Source: Balaenoptera acutorostrata (lineage: Eukaryota; Chordata; Mammalia; Artiodactyla; Balaenopteridae). From it: 64,000 bases of DNA. The notes below the pieces were generated by a model. The model made no database searches and was not told the DNA's origin. It saw only the letters and a list, made by a program, of their open reading frames with translations. Within the stretch, counting starts at the first letter, position 1. Each line of letters opens with the position of its first letter. The stretch is taken from NCBI RefSeq assembly GCF_949987535.1, contig NW_026646029.1, positions 248,001 to 312,000 on the forward strand. The letters are read 5' to 3'. Positions 51,029-63,347 of the stretch are shown here, in pieces. The position numbers were made by a program, and so were the translations under genes.

Positions 51029-52788
51029 AGTAAAGCAGCTGGAATGGCGATCCCGAGCACAAGGAGATGAGAAATGAGGTGCGTTTTAGAAACCTTTCCC
51101 GATCACACGGTGTACCATCTTCTGGGTTTCTCATGCATGTTTTCGACGTAGGAAGATGCCCTTGAACCTGGAGATTTGGGACCCATGGGATGGGTACCAT
51201 GCAGTATTACTTTAAAGGGTGTGCGTTGGCTCACCCAACCTCACCAAACCTCTCAGCCCCAAGAGTGTCCACCCTTATGTCTCAATCAGCTGTGGGTCTA
51301 GATATGGTCAATCCAGGTTGCATCAGAGCCCCTGAACGAATTTTGTAAGAATTCTTCTCTCTTTCACTGTCTTTGTTTCACCGGTTTTGAAAAGTCATTT
51401 ATTTTTATAATGGGGTTTAGCTGCTTTTCACGGCTGTGTTTATGCCGCTTTCCACCCCCTTGACTCACTTACAGAGAGATATGAATACATAGGTTTGAAG
51501 ATTCTTACTAGTCAGATATATTTTTGTGCGGTGAATAGGGGGTGTTGAGGCCAGTTCACTGAGCAAGGAGTAGGTCTTGTCTATTACATATTGGGTTTAT
51601 GGAACGGTATCGGAGCTAATTTGAAACCCTTGTTTTATGCATCACCCCACCTCAGCTTTCCCGTTCAGCAGCCATAGTGTGTTTTCTAAATGTGTGACTC
51701 TCTTCTGTTTTGTCATTCAGGTCAAGTGTAGCGGTTTTTACATTCCCTCTATAAGTGATATCTTATGATAAGTGTCTTTTTCTGTGTGACTTATTTCACT
51801 TAGAATCGTCGTACCTAAATCCACTCATCGTGCTGCTACTAGCCTTATGACGTTGATTTCATGGCTGAGTGATATTCCATTGTACATGAGGACCACAACT
51901 TCTGTATCCATTTTTCTCTTTCCTAGGATATTTAAGGTGTAATGAAGTGGGGGTTCTTGTCAACAGAGCAGCCCTAAACTTTGGGGTGCCTGTGTCTTGC
52001 TGATTTTTAGTTTTCCCAATTTATACGCCCATGAGTGGAAGTGCCCTATGCTCTTCAAGCTGTGTTTTTTAGATGTTTCAGGACACACCGTCCACTTCTC
52101 CAGAGTGGCTGTTGGCAATTTACATCCCACCCATCAGCGTAGCAAGGCTCCCATTTCTCCATGGCCGGTCCTGCATTTCTGGTTTGGACACTTTTTTCCG
52201 CATGGCCCTTTTGCCCGCTGGGAAGCGAGACTTCTTTGTAGCGCTGATTTGCCTTTCCAGGTTGCTTGGTTGGCCCAAAAGGGCGTATGCGTTTTTTCCT
52301 GAATATATTCAGGAAAAAACGCATACGCCCTTTTTGGCCAAGGGCATCATTGTCCACGTTTTGCCGCTTTTCATGTGCTTTCAAGGCGATTCGAATCTAC
52401 CTCCTGAAATCTGTTTACTGCAATTCTGCCTTGCTTTCAAATCCTCTTCGTTGCCATCCCTCAATATATTTGTGGACGAGAGTTGTCATTTATAACTCTG
52501 CAGCTTTGGGAATTGCAGTGCCCCTGAGCTCCATTTTTCCAGTCGCTTTTTTGGGAGCTGGCCGCAAAAGCGCAGGATTGCTTCAGGCACTATACTGGTT
52601 CCAGAGGGCAGGCTAAGCCTGTGGTTAATTCTTCTTCCTGATGGGAAAATAGAGTGACCTGTGCCTGTCCCAACACCTAGAGCTAGTCTCTCATTGGTTC
52701 CCCCTCTTCCCGTTCATCCTCAGGACAAATTGCAACCTGTACGGAACAGGAGCTTAAAGGTGCTGATTCTCCAAGGAGGGAGATGGCT
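51029..52788 (+). repeat. Monomer M30, 1,760 bp, E
   Basis: Partner of M25; private ggtatcggagc. Palindrome 52270-52341 has one mismatch. Confidence 0.95.
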
Positions 52789-54548
52789 AGTAAAGCGGCT
52801 GGAATGGCGATCCCGAGCACAAGGAGATGAGAAATGAGGTGCGTTTTAGAAACCTTTCCCGATCACACGGTGTACCATCTTCTGGGTTTCTCATGCATGT
52901 TTTCGACGTAGGAAGATGCCCTTGAACCTGGAGATTTGGGACCCATGGGATGGGTACCATGCAGTATTAATTTAAAGGGTGTGCGTTGGCTCACCCAACC
53001 TCACCAAACCTCTCAGCCCCAAGAGTGTCCACCCTTATGTCTCAATCAGCTGTGGGTCTAGATATGGTCAATCGAGGTTGCATCACAACCCCTGAACGAA
53101 TTGTGTAAGAATTTCTCTCTCTTTCACTGTCTTTGTTTCACGGGTTTTGAAAAGTCATTTATTTTTATAATGGGGTTTAGCTGCTTTTCACGGCTGTGTT
53201 TATGCCGCTTTACACCCCCTTGACTCACTTACAGAGACATATCAATATATAGGTTTGAAGATTCTTACTAGTCAGATATATTCTTGTGCGGTGAATAGGG
53301 GGTGTTGAGTCCAGTTCACTGAGCAAGGAGTAGGTCTTGTCTATTACATATTGGGTTTATGGAACGGTATCTGAGCTAATTTGAAACCCTTGTTTTATGC
53401 ATCACCCCACCTCACCTTTCCCGTTCAGCAGCCATAGTGTGTTTTCTAAACGTGTGACTCTCTTCTGTTTTGTCATTCAGGTCAAGTGTAGCTGTTTTTA
53501 CATTGCCTCAATAAGTGATATCTTATGATAAGTGTCTTTTTCTGTGTGACTTATTTCACTTAGAATCGTCGTACATAAATCCACTCATTGTGCTGCTACT
53601 AGCCTTATGACGTTGATTTCATGTCTGAGTGATATTCCATTGTACATGAGGACCACAACTTCTGTATCCATTTTTCTCTTTCCTAGGATATTTAAGGTGT
53701 AATGAAGTGGGGGTTCTTGTCAACAGAGCAGCCCTAAACTTTGGGGTGCCTGTGTCTTGCTGATTTTTAGTTTTCCCAATTTATACGCCCATGCGTGGAA
53801 GTGCCCTATGCTCTCCAAGCTGTGTGTTTTAGATGTTTCAGGACACACCGTACACTTCTCCAGAGTGGCTGTTGGCAATTTACATGCCGCCCATCAGCGT
53901 AGCAAGGCTCCCATTTCTCCATGGCGGGTCCTGCATTTCTGGTTTGGACACTTTTTTCCGCATGGCCCTTTTGCCTGCTGGGAAGCGAGACTTCTTTGTA
54001 GCGCTGATTTGCCTTTCCAGGTTGCTTGGTTGGCCAAAAAGGGCGTATGCGTTTTTTCCTGAATATATTCAGGAAAAAACGCATACGCCCTTTTTGGCCA
54101 AGGGCCTCATTGTCCACGTTTTGCCGCTTTTCATGTGCTTTCAAGGCGATTCGAATCTACCCCCTGAAATCTGTTTCCTGCAATTCTGCCTTGCTTTCAA
54201 ATCCTCTTCGTTGCCTTCCCTCAATATATTTGTGGACGAGAGTTATCATTTATAACTCTGCAGCTTTGGGAATTGCAGTGCCCCTGAGCTCCATTTTTCA
54301 AGTCGCTTTTTTGGGAGCTGGCCGCAAAAGTGCAGGATTGCTTCAGGCACTATTCTGGTTCCAGAGGGCAGGCTAAGCCTGTGGTTAATTCTTCTTCCTG
54401 ATGGGAAAATAGAGTGACCTGTGCCTGTCCCAACATCTAGAGCTAGTCTCTCATTGGTTCCCCCTCTTCCCGTTCATCCTCAGGACTAATTGCAACCTGT
54501 ACGTAACAGGAGGTTAAAGGTGCTGATTCTCCAAGGAGGGAGATGGCT
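52789..54548 (+). repeat. Monomer M31, 1,760 bp, A3 (last of HOR copy 2)
   Basis: Partner of M26; private gtattaattt and catggcgggtc. Palindrome 54030-54101 is perfect. Confidence 0.95.
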
Positions 54549-56307
54549 AGTAAAGCAGCTGGAATGGCGATCCCGAGCACAAGGAGATGAGAAATGAGGT
54601 GCGTTTTAGAAACCTTTCCCGATCACACGGTGTACCATCTTCTGGGTTTCTCATGCATGTTTTCGACGTAGGAAGATGCCCTTGAACCTGGAGATTTGGG
54701 ACCCATGGGATGGGTACCATGCAGTATTACTTTAAAGGGTGTGCGTTGGCTCACCCAACCTCACCAAACCTCTCAGCCCCAAGAGTGTCCACCCTTATGT
54801 CTCAATCAGCTGTGGGTCTAGATATGGTCAATCCAGGTTGCATCAGAGCCCCTGAACGAATTGTGTAAGTATTCCTCTCTCTTTCACTGTCTTTGTTTCA
54901 CCGGTTTTGAAAAGTCATTTATTTTTATAATGGGGTTAAGCTGCTTTTCACGGCTGTGTTTATGCCGCTTTACACCCCCTTGACTCACTTACAGAGAGAT
55001 ATCAATACATATGTTTGAAGATTCTTACTAGTCAGAAATATTCTTGTGTGGTGAATGCGGGTGTTGAGTCCAGTTCACTGAGCAAGGAGTAGGTCTTGTC
55101 TATTACATATTGGGTTTATGGAACGGTATCTGAGCTAATTTGAAACCCTTGTTTTATGCATCACCCCACCTCACCTTTCCCGTTCAGCAACCATAGTGTG
55201 TTTTCTAAACGTGTGACTCTCTTCTGTTTTGTCATTCAGGTCAAGTGTAGCGGTTTTTACATTCCCTCTCTAAGTGATATCTTATGATAAGTGTCTTTTT
55301 CTGTGTGACTTATTTCACTTAGAATCGTCGTACCTAAATCCACTCATCGTGCTGCTACTAGCCTTATGACGTTGATTTCATGGCTGAGTGATATTCCATT
55401 GTACATGAGGACCACAACTTCTGTATCCATTTTTCTCTTTCCTAGGATATTTAAGGTGTAATGAAGTGGGGGTTCTTGTCAACAGAGCAGCCCTAAACTT
55501 TGGGGTGCCTGTGTCTTGCTGATTTTTAGTTTTCCCAATTTATACGCCCATGCGTGGAAGTGCCCTATGCTCTCCAAGCTGTGTTTTTTAGATGTTTCAG
55601 AACACACCGTACACTTCTCCAGAGTGGCTGTTGGCAATTTACATCCCGCCCATCAGCATAGCAAGGCTCCCATTTCTCCATGGCCGGTCCTGCATTTCTG
55701 GTTTTGACACTTTTTTCCGCATGGCCCTTTTGCCCGCTGGGAAGCGAGACTTCTTTGTAGCGCTGATTTGCCTTTCCAGGTTGCTTGGTTGGCCAAAAAG
55801 GGCGTATGCGTTTTTTCCTGAATATATTCAGGAAAAAACGCATACGCCCTTTTTGGCCAAGGGCATCATTGTCCACGTTTTGCCGCTTTTCATGTGCTTT
55901 CAAGGCGATTCGAATCTACCTCCTGAAATCTGTTTCCTGCAATTCTGCCTTGCTTTCAAATCCTCTTCGTTGCCTTCCCTCAATATATTTGTGGACGAGA
56001 GTTATCATTTATATCTCTGCAGCTTTGGGAATTGCAGTGCCCCTGAGCTCCATTTTTCAAGTCGCTTTTTTGGGAGCTGGCCGCAAAAGCGCAGGATTGC
56101 TTCAGGCCCTATTCTGGTTCCAGAGGGCAGGCTAAGACTGTGGTTAATTCTTCTTCCTGATGGGAAAATAGAGTGACCTGTGCCTGTCCCAACACCTAGA
56201 GCTAGTCTCTCATTGGTTCCCCCTCTTCCCGTTCATCCTCAGGAGAAATTGCAACCTGTACGGAACAGGAGCTTAAAGGTGCTGATTCTCCAAGGAGGGA
56301 GATGGCT
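54549..56307 (+). repeat. Monomer M32, 1,759 bp, A2-left/H-right chimera
   Basis: Same A2/H join as M13 and M17, then tttatatctctg and aagactgtgg as in M34. Palindrome 55789-55860 is perfect. Confidence 0.95.
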
Positions 56308-58067
56308 AGTAAAGCGGCTGGAATGGCGAACCCGAGCACAAGGAGATGAGAAATGAGGTGCGTTTTAGAAACCTTTTCCGATCACACGGTGTACCATCTT
56401 CTGGGTTTCTCATGCATGTTTTCGAAGTAGGAAGATGCCCTTGAACCTGGAGATTTGGGACCCATGGAATGGGTACCATGCAGTATTACTTTAAAGGGTG
56501 TGCGTTGGCTCACCCAACCTCACCAAACCTCTCAGCCCCAAGAGTGTCCACCCTTATGTCTCAATCAGCTGTGGGTCTAGATATGGTCAATCCAGGTTGC
56601 ATCACAGCCCCTGAACGAATTGTGTAAGAATTTCTCTCTCTTTCACTGTCTTTGTTTCGCGGGTTTTGAAAAGTCATTTATTTTTATAATGGGGTTTAGC
56701 TGCTTTTCACGGCTGTGTTTATGCCGCTTTCCACCCCCTTGACTCACTTACAGAGAGATATCAATACTTAGGTTTGAAGATTCTTACTTGTCAGATATAT
56801 TTTTGTGCGGTGAATAGGGGGTGTTGAGGCCAGTTCACTGAGCAAGGAGTAGGTCTTGTCTATTACATATTGGGTTTATGGAACGGTATCTGTGCTAATT
56901 TGAAACCCTTGTTTTATGCATCACCCCACCTCACCTTTCCCGTTCAGCAGCCATAGTGTGTTTTCTAAACGTGTGACTCTCTTCTGTTTTGTCATTCAGG
57001 TCAAGTGTAGCGGTTTTTACATTCCCTCTCTAAGTGATATCTTATGATAAGTGTCTTTTTGTGTGTGACTTATTTCACTTAGAATCGTCGTACCTAAATC
57101 CACTCATCGTGCTGCTACTAGCCTTATGACGTTGATTTCATGGCTGAGTGATATTCCATTGTACATGAGGACCACAACTTCTGTATCCATTTTTCTCTTT
57201 CCTAGGATATTTAAGGTGTAATGAAGTGGGGGTTCTTGTCAACAGAGCAGCCCTAAACTTTGGGGTGCCTGTGTCTTGCTGATTTTTAGTTTTCCCAATT
57301 TATACGCCCATGCGTGGAAGTGCCCTATGCTCTCCAAGCTGTGTTTTTTAGATGTTTCAGAACACACCGTACACTTCTCCAGAGTGGCTGTTGGCAATTT
57401 ACATCCCGCCCATCAGCGTAGCAAGGCTCCCATTTCTCCATGGCCGGTCCTGCATTTCTGGTTTGGACACTTTTTTCCGCATGGCCCTTTTGCCCGCTGG
57501 GAAGCGAGACTTCTTTGGAGCGCTGATTTGCCTTTCCAGGTTGCTTGGTTGGCCAAAAAGGGCGTATGCGTTTTTTCCTGAATATATTCAGGAAAAAACG
57601 CATACGCCCTTTTTGGCCAAGGGCATCATTGTCCACGTTTTGCCGCTTTTCATGTGCTTTCAAGGCGATTCGAATCTACCTCCTGAAATCTGTTTCCTGC
57701 AATTCTGCCTTGCTTTCAAATCCTCTTCGTTGCCTTCCCTCAATATATTTGTGTACGAGAGTTATCATTTATAACTCTGCAGCTTTGGGAATTGCAGTGC
57801 CCCTGAGCTCCATTTTTCAAGTCGCTTTTTTGGGAGCTGGCCGCAAAAGCGCAGGATTGCTTCAGGCCCTCTTTTGGTTCCAGAGGGCAGGCTAAGCCTG
57901 TGGTTAATTCTTCTTCCTGATGGGAAAATAGAGTGACCTGTGCCTGTCCCAACACCTAGAGCTAGTCTCTCATTGGTTCCCCCTCTTCCCGTTCATCCTC
58001 AGGACAAATTGCAACCTGTACGGAACAGGAGCTTAAAGGTGCTGATTCTCCAAGGAGGGAGATGGCT
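56308..58067 (+). repeat. Monomer M33, 1,760 bp, H
   Basis: H-type with left end like M15 and M35 and tttgtgtacgag shared with M35 and M36. Palindrome 57549-57620 is perfect. Confidence 0.95.
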
Positions 58068-59827
58068 AGTAAAGCAGCTGGAATGGCGATCCCGAGCACA
58101 AGGAGATGAGAAATGAGGTGCGTTTTAGAAACCTTTCCCGATCACACGGTGTACCATCTTCTGGGTTTCTCATGCATGTTTTCGACGTAGGAAGATGCCC
58201 TTGAACCTGGAGATTTGGGACCCATGGGATGGGTACCATGCAGTATTACTTTAAAGGGTCTGCGTTGGCTCACCCAAACTCACCAAACCTCTCAGCCCCA
58301 AGAGTGTCCACCCTTATGTCTCAATCAGCTGTGGGTCTAGATATGGTCAATCCAGGTTGCATCACAGCCCCTGAACGAATTGTGTAAGAATTTGTCTCTC
58401 TTTCACTGTCTTTGTTTCGCGGGTTTTGTAAAGTCATTTATTTTTATAATGGGGTTTAGCTGCTTTTCACGGCCGTGTTTATGCCGCTTTACACCCCCTT
58501 GACTCACTTACAGAGAGATATCAATACATAGGTTTGAAGATTCTTACTAGTCAGATATATTCTTGTGCGGTGAATAGGCGGTGTTGAGTCCAGTTCACTG
58601 AGCAAGGAGTAGGTCTTGTCTGTTACATATTGGGTTTATGGAACGGTATCTGAGCTAATTTGAAACCCTTGTTTTATGCATCACCCCACCTCACCTTTCC
58701 CGTTCAGCAGCCATAGTGTGTTTTCTAAACGTGTGACTCTCTTCTGTTTTGTCATTCAGGTCAAGTGTAGCGGTTTTTACATTCCCTCTATAAGTGATAT
58801 CTTATGATAAGTGTCTTTTTCTGGGTGACTTATTTCACTTAGAATCATCGTACCTAAATCCACTCATCGTGCTGCTACTAGCCTTATGACGTTGATTTCA
58901 TGGCTGAGTGATATTCCATTGTACATGAGGACCACAACTTCTGTATCCATTTTTCTCTTTCCTAGGATATTTAAGGTGTAATGAAGTGGGGGTTCTTGTC
59001 AACAGAGCAGCCCTAAACTTTGGGGTGCCTGTGTCTTGCTGATTTTTAGTTTTCCCAATTTATACGCCCATGCGTGGAAGTGCCCTATGCTCTCCAAGCT
59101 GTGTTTTTTAGATGTTTCAGAACACACCGTACACTTCTCCAGAGTGGCTGTTGGCAATTTACATCCCGCCCATCAGTGTAGCAAGGCTCCCATTTCTCCA
59201 TGGCCGGTCCTGCATTTCTGGTTTGGACACTTTTTTCCGCATGGCCCTTTTGCCTGCTGGGAAGCGAGACTTCTTTGGAGCGCTGATTTGCCTTTCCAGG
59301 TTGCTTGGTTGGCCAAAAAGGGCGTATGCGTTTTTTCCTGAATATATTCAGGAAAAAACGCATACGCCCTTTTTGGCCAAGGGCATCATTGTCCACGTTT
59401 TGCCGCTTTTCATGTGCTTTCAATGCGATTCGAATCTACCTCCTGAAATCTGTTTCCTGCAATTCTGCCTTGCTTTCAAATCCTCTTCGTTGCCTTCCCT
59501 CAATATATTTGTGGACGAGAGTTATCATTTATATCTCTGCAGCTTTGGGAATTGCAGTGCCCCTGAGCTCCATTTTTCAAGTCGCTTTTTTGGGAGCTGG
59601 CCGCAAAAGCGCAGGATTGCTTCAGGCCCTATTCTGGTTCCTGAGGGCAGGCTAAGACTGTGGTTAATTCTTCTTCCTGATGGGAAAATAGAGTGACCTG
59701 TGCCTGTCCCAACACCTAGAGCTAGTCTCTCATTGGTTCCCCCTCTTCCCGTTCATCCTCAGGACAAATTGCAACCTGTACGGAACAGGAGCTTAAAGGT
59801 GCTGATTCTCCAAGGAGGGAGATGGCT
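58068..59827 (+). repeat. Monomer M34, 1,760 bp, C-left/H-right
   Basis: C markers on the left (gaataggcggtg, ctgggtgac, aatcatcg) and H on the right with tttatatctctg. Palindrome 59309-59380 is perfect. Confidence 0.95.
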
Positions 59828-61587
59828 AGTAAAGCGGCTGGAATGGCGAACCCGAGCACAAGGAGATGAGAAATTTGGTGCGTTTTAGAAACCTTTTCTG
59901 ATCACACGGTGTACCATCTTCTGGGTTTCTCATGCATGTTTTCGAAGTAGGAAGATGCCCTTGAACCTGGAGATTTGGGACCCATGGAATGGGTACCATG
60001 CAGTATTTCTTTAAAGGGTGTGCGTTGGCTCACCCAACCTCACCAAACCTCTCAGCCCCAAGAGTGTCCACCCTTATGTCTCAATCAGGTGTGGGTCTAG
60101 ATATGGTCAATCCAGGTTGCATCACAGCCCCTGAACGAATTGTGTAAGAATTTCTCTCTCTTTCACTGTCTTTGTTTCGCGGGTTTTGAAAAGTCATTTA
60201 TTTTTATAATGGGGTTTAGCTGCTTTTCACGGCTGTGTTTATGCAGCTTTCCACCCCCTTGACTCACTTACAGAGAGATATCAATACATAGGTTTGAAGA
60301 TTCTTACTAGTCAGATATATTTTTGTGCGGTGAATAGGGGGTGTTGAGGCCAGTTCACTGAGCAAGGAGTAGGTCTTGGCTATTACATATTGGGTTTATG
60401 GAACGGTATCTGAGCTAATTTGAAACCCTTGTTTTATGCATCACCCCACCTCACCTTTCCCGTTCAGCAGCCATAGTGTGTTTTCTGAACGTGTGACTCT
60501 CTTCTGTTTTGTCATTCAGGTCAAGTGTAGCGGTTTTTACATTCCCTCTCTAAGTGATATCTTATGATAAGTGTCTTTTTCTGTGTGACTTATTTCACTT
60601 AGAATCGTCGTACCTAAATCCACTCATCGTGCTGCTACTAGCCTTATGACGTTGATTTCATGGCTGAGTGATATTCCATTGTACATGAGGACCACAACTT
60701 CTGTATCCATTTTTCTCTTTCCTAGGATATTTAAGGTGTAATGAAGTGGGGGTTCTTGTCAACAGAGCAGCCCTAAACTTTGGGGTGCCTGTGTCTTGCT
60801 GATTTTTAGTTTTCCCAATTTATACGCCCATGCGTGGAAGTGCCCTATGCTCTCCAAGCTGTGTTTTTTAGATGTTTCAGAACACACCGTACACTTCTCC
60901 AGAGTGGCTGTTGGCAATTTACATCCCGCCCATCAGCGTAGCAAGGCTCCCATTTCTCCATGGCCGGTCCTGCATTTCTGGTTTTGACACTTTTTTCCGC
61001 ATGGCCCTTTTGCCCGCTGGGAAGCGAGACTTCTTTGTAGCGCTGATTTGCCTTTCCAGGTTGCTTGGTTGGCCAAAAAGGGCGTATGCGTTTTTTCCTG
61101 AATATATTCAGGAAAAAACGCATACGCCCTTTTTGGCCAAGGGCATCATTGTCCACGTTTTGCCGCTTTTCATGTGCTTTCAAGGCGATTCGAATCTACC
61201 TCCTGAAATCTGTTTCCTGCAATTCTGCCTTGCTTTCAAATCCTCTTCGTTGCCTTCCCTCAATATATTTGTGTACGAGAGTTATCATTTATAACTCTGC
61301 AGCTTTGGGAATTGCAGTGCCCCTGAGCTCCATTTTTCAAGTCGCTTTTTTGGGAGCTGGCCGCAAAAGCGCAGGATTGCTTCAGGCCCTCTTTTGGTTC
61401 CAGAGGGCAGGCTAAGCCTGTGGTTAATTCTTCTTCCTCATGGGAAAATAGAGTGACCTGTGCCTGTCCCAACACCTAGAGCTAGTCTCTCATTGGTTCC
61501 CCCTCTTCCCGTTCATCCTCAGGACAAATTGCAACCTGTACGGAACAGGAGCTTAAAGGTGCTGATTCTCCAAGGAGGGAGATGGCT
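59828..61587 (+). repeat. Monomer M35, 1,760 bp, H
   Basis: Left end as in M15 and M33, including tcaggtgtggg shared with M15. Private aaatttggtgcg. Palindrome 61069-61140 is perfect. Confidence 0.95.
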
Positions 61588-63347
61588 AGTAAAGCGGCTG
61601 GAATGGCGATCCCGAGCACAAGGAGATGAGAAATGAGGTGCGTTTTAGAAACCTTTCCCGATCACACGGTGTACCATCTTCTGGGTTTCTCATGCATGTT
61701 TTCGACGTAGGAAGATGCCCTTGAACCTGGAGATTTGGGACCCATGGGATGGGTACCATGCAGAATTACTTTAAAGGGTCTGCGTTGGCTCACCCAACCT
61801 CACCAAACCTCTCAGCCCCAAGAGTGTCCACCCTTATGTCTCAATCAGCTGTGGGTCTAGATATGGTCAATCCAGGTTGCATCACAGCCCCTGAACGAAT
61901 TGTGTAAGAATTTCTCTCTCTTTCACTGTCTTTGTTTCGCGGGTTTTGAAAAGTCATTTATTTTTATAATGGGGTTTAGCTGCTTTTCACGGCTGTGTTT
62001 ATGCCGCTTTCCACCCCCTTGACTCACTTACAGAGAGATATCAATACATAGGTTTGAAGATTCTTACTAGTCAGATATATTCTTGTGCGGTGAATAGGGG
62101 GTGTTGAGGCCAGTTCACTGAGCAAGGAGTAGGTCTTGTCTATTACATATTGGGTTTATGGAACGGTATCTGAGCTAATTTGAAACCCTTGTTTTATGCA
62201 TCACCCCACCTCACCTTTCCCGTTCAGCAGCCATAGTGTGTTTTCTAAACGTGTGACTCTCTTCTGTTTTGTCATTCAGGTCAAGTGTAGCGGTTTTTAC
62301 ATTCCCTCTCTAAGTGATATCTTATGATAAGTGTCTTTTTCTGTGTGACTTATTTCACTTAGAATCGTCGTACCTAAATCCACTCATCGTGCTGCTACTA
62401 GCCTTATGACGTTGATTTCATGGCTGAGTGATATTCCATTGTACATGAGGACCACAACTTCTGTATCCATTTTTCTCTTTCCTAGGATATTTAAGGTGTA
62501 ATGAAGTGGGGGTTCTTGTCAACAGAGCAGCCCTAAACTTTGGGGTGCCTGTGTCTTGCTGATTTTTAGTTTTCCCAATTTATACGCCCATGCGTGGAAG
62601 TGCCCTATGCTCTCCAAGCTGTGTTTTTTAGATGTTTCAGAACACACCGAACACTTCTCCAGAGTGGCTGTTGGCAATTTACATCCCGCCCATCAGCGTA
62701 GCAAGGCTCCCATTTCTCCATGGCCGGTCCTGCATTTCTGGTTTTGACACTTTTTTCCGCATGGCCCTTTTGCCCGCTGGGAAGCGAGACTTCTTTGTAG
62801 CGCTGATTTGCCTTTCCAGGTTGCTTGGTTGGCCAAAAAGGGCGTATGCGTTTTTTCCTGAATATATTCAGGAAAAAACGCATACGCCCTTTTTGGCCAA
62901 GGGCATCATTGTCCACGTTTTGCCGCTTTTCATGTGCTTTCAAGGCAATTCGAATCTACCTCCTGAAATCTGTTTCCTGCAATTCTGCCTTGCTTTCAAA
63001 TCCTCTTCGTTGCCTTCCCTCAATATATTTGTGTACGAGAGTTATCATTTATAACTCTGCAGCTTTGGGAATTGCAGTGCCCCTGAGCTCCATTTTTCAA
63101 GTCGCTTTTTCGGGAGCTGGCCGCAAAAGCGCAGGATTGCTTCAGGCCCTATTCTGGTTCCAGAGGGCAGGCTAAGCCTGTGGTTAATTCTTCTTCCTGA
63201 TGGGAAAATAGAGTGACCTGTGCCTGTCCCAACACCTAGAGCTAGTCTCTCATTGGTTCCCCCTCTTCCCGTTCATCCACAGGACAAATTGCAACCTGTA
63301 CGGAACAGGAGCTTAAAGTTGCTGATTCTCCAAGGCGGGAGATGGCT
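61588..63347 (+). repeat. Monomer M36, 1,760 bp, H
   Basis: H-type with private cagaattac, aaggcaattcg and ctttttcgggag. Palindrome 62829-62900 is perfect. Confidence 0.95.

Larger units (their letters stand above)
45751..54548 (+). repeat. Higher-order repeat copy 2: E-A1-A2-E-A3 (M27-M31), 8,798 bp
   Basis: Second copy of the five-monomer unit, differing from copy 1 by only a few private substitutions that I can see. It is followed by an H-type monomer instead of E, so the HOR run ends here. Confidence 0.88.
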
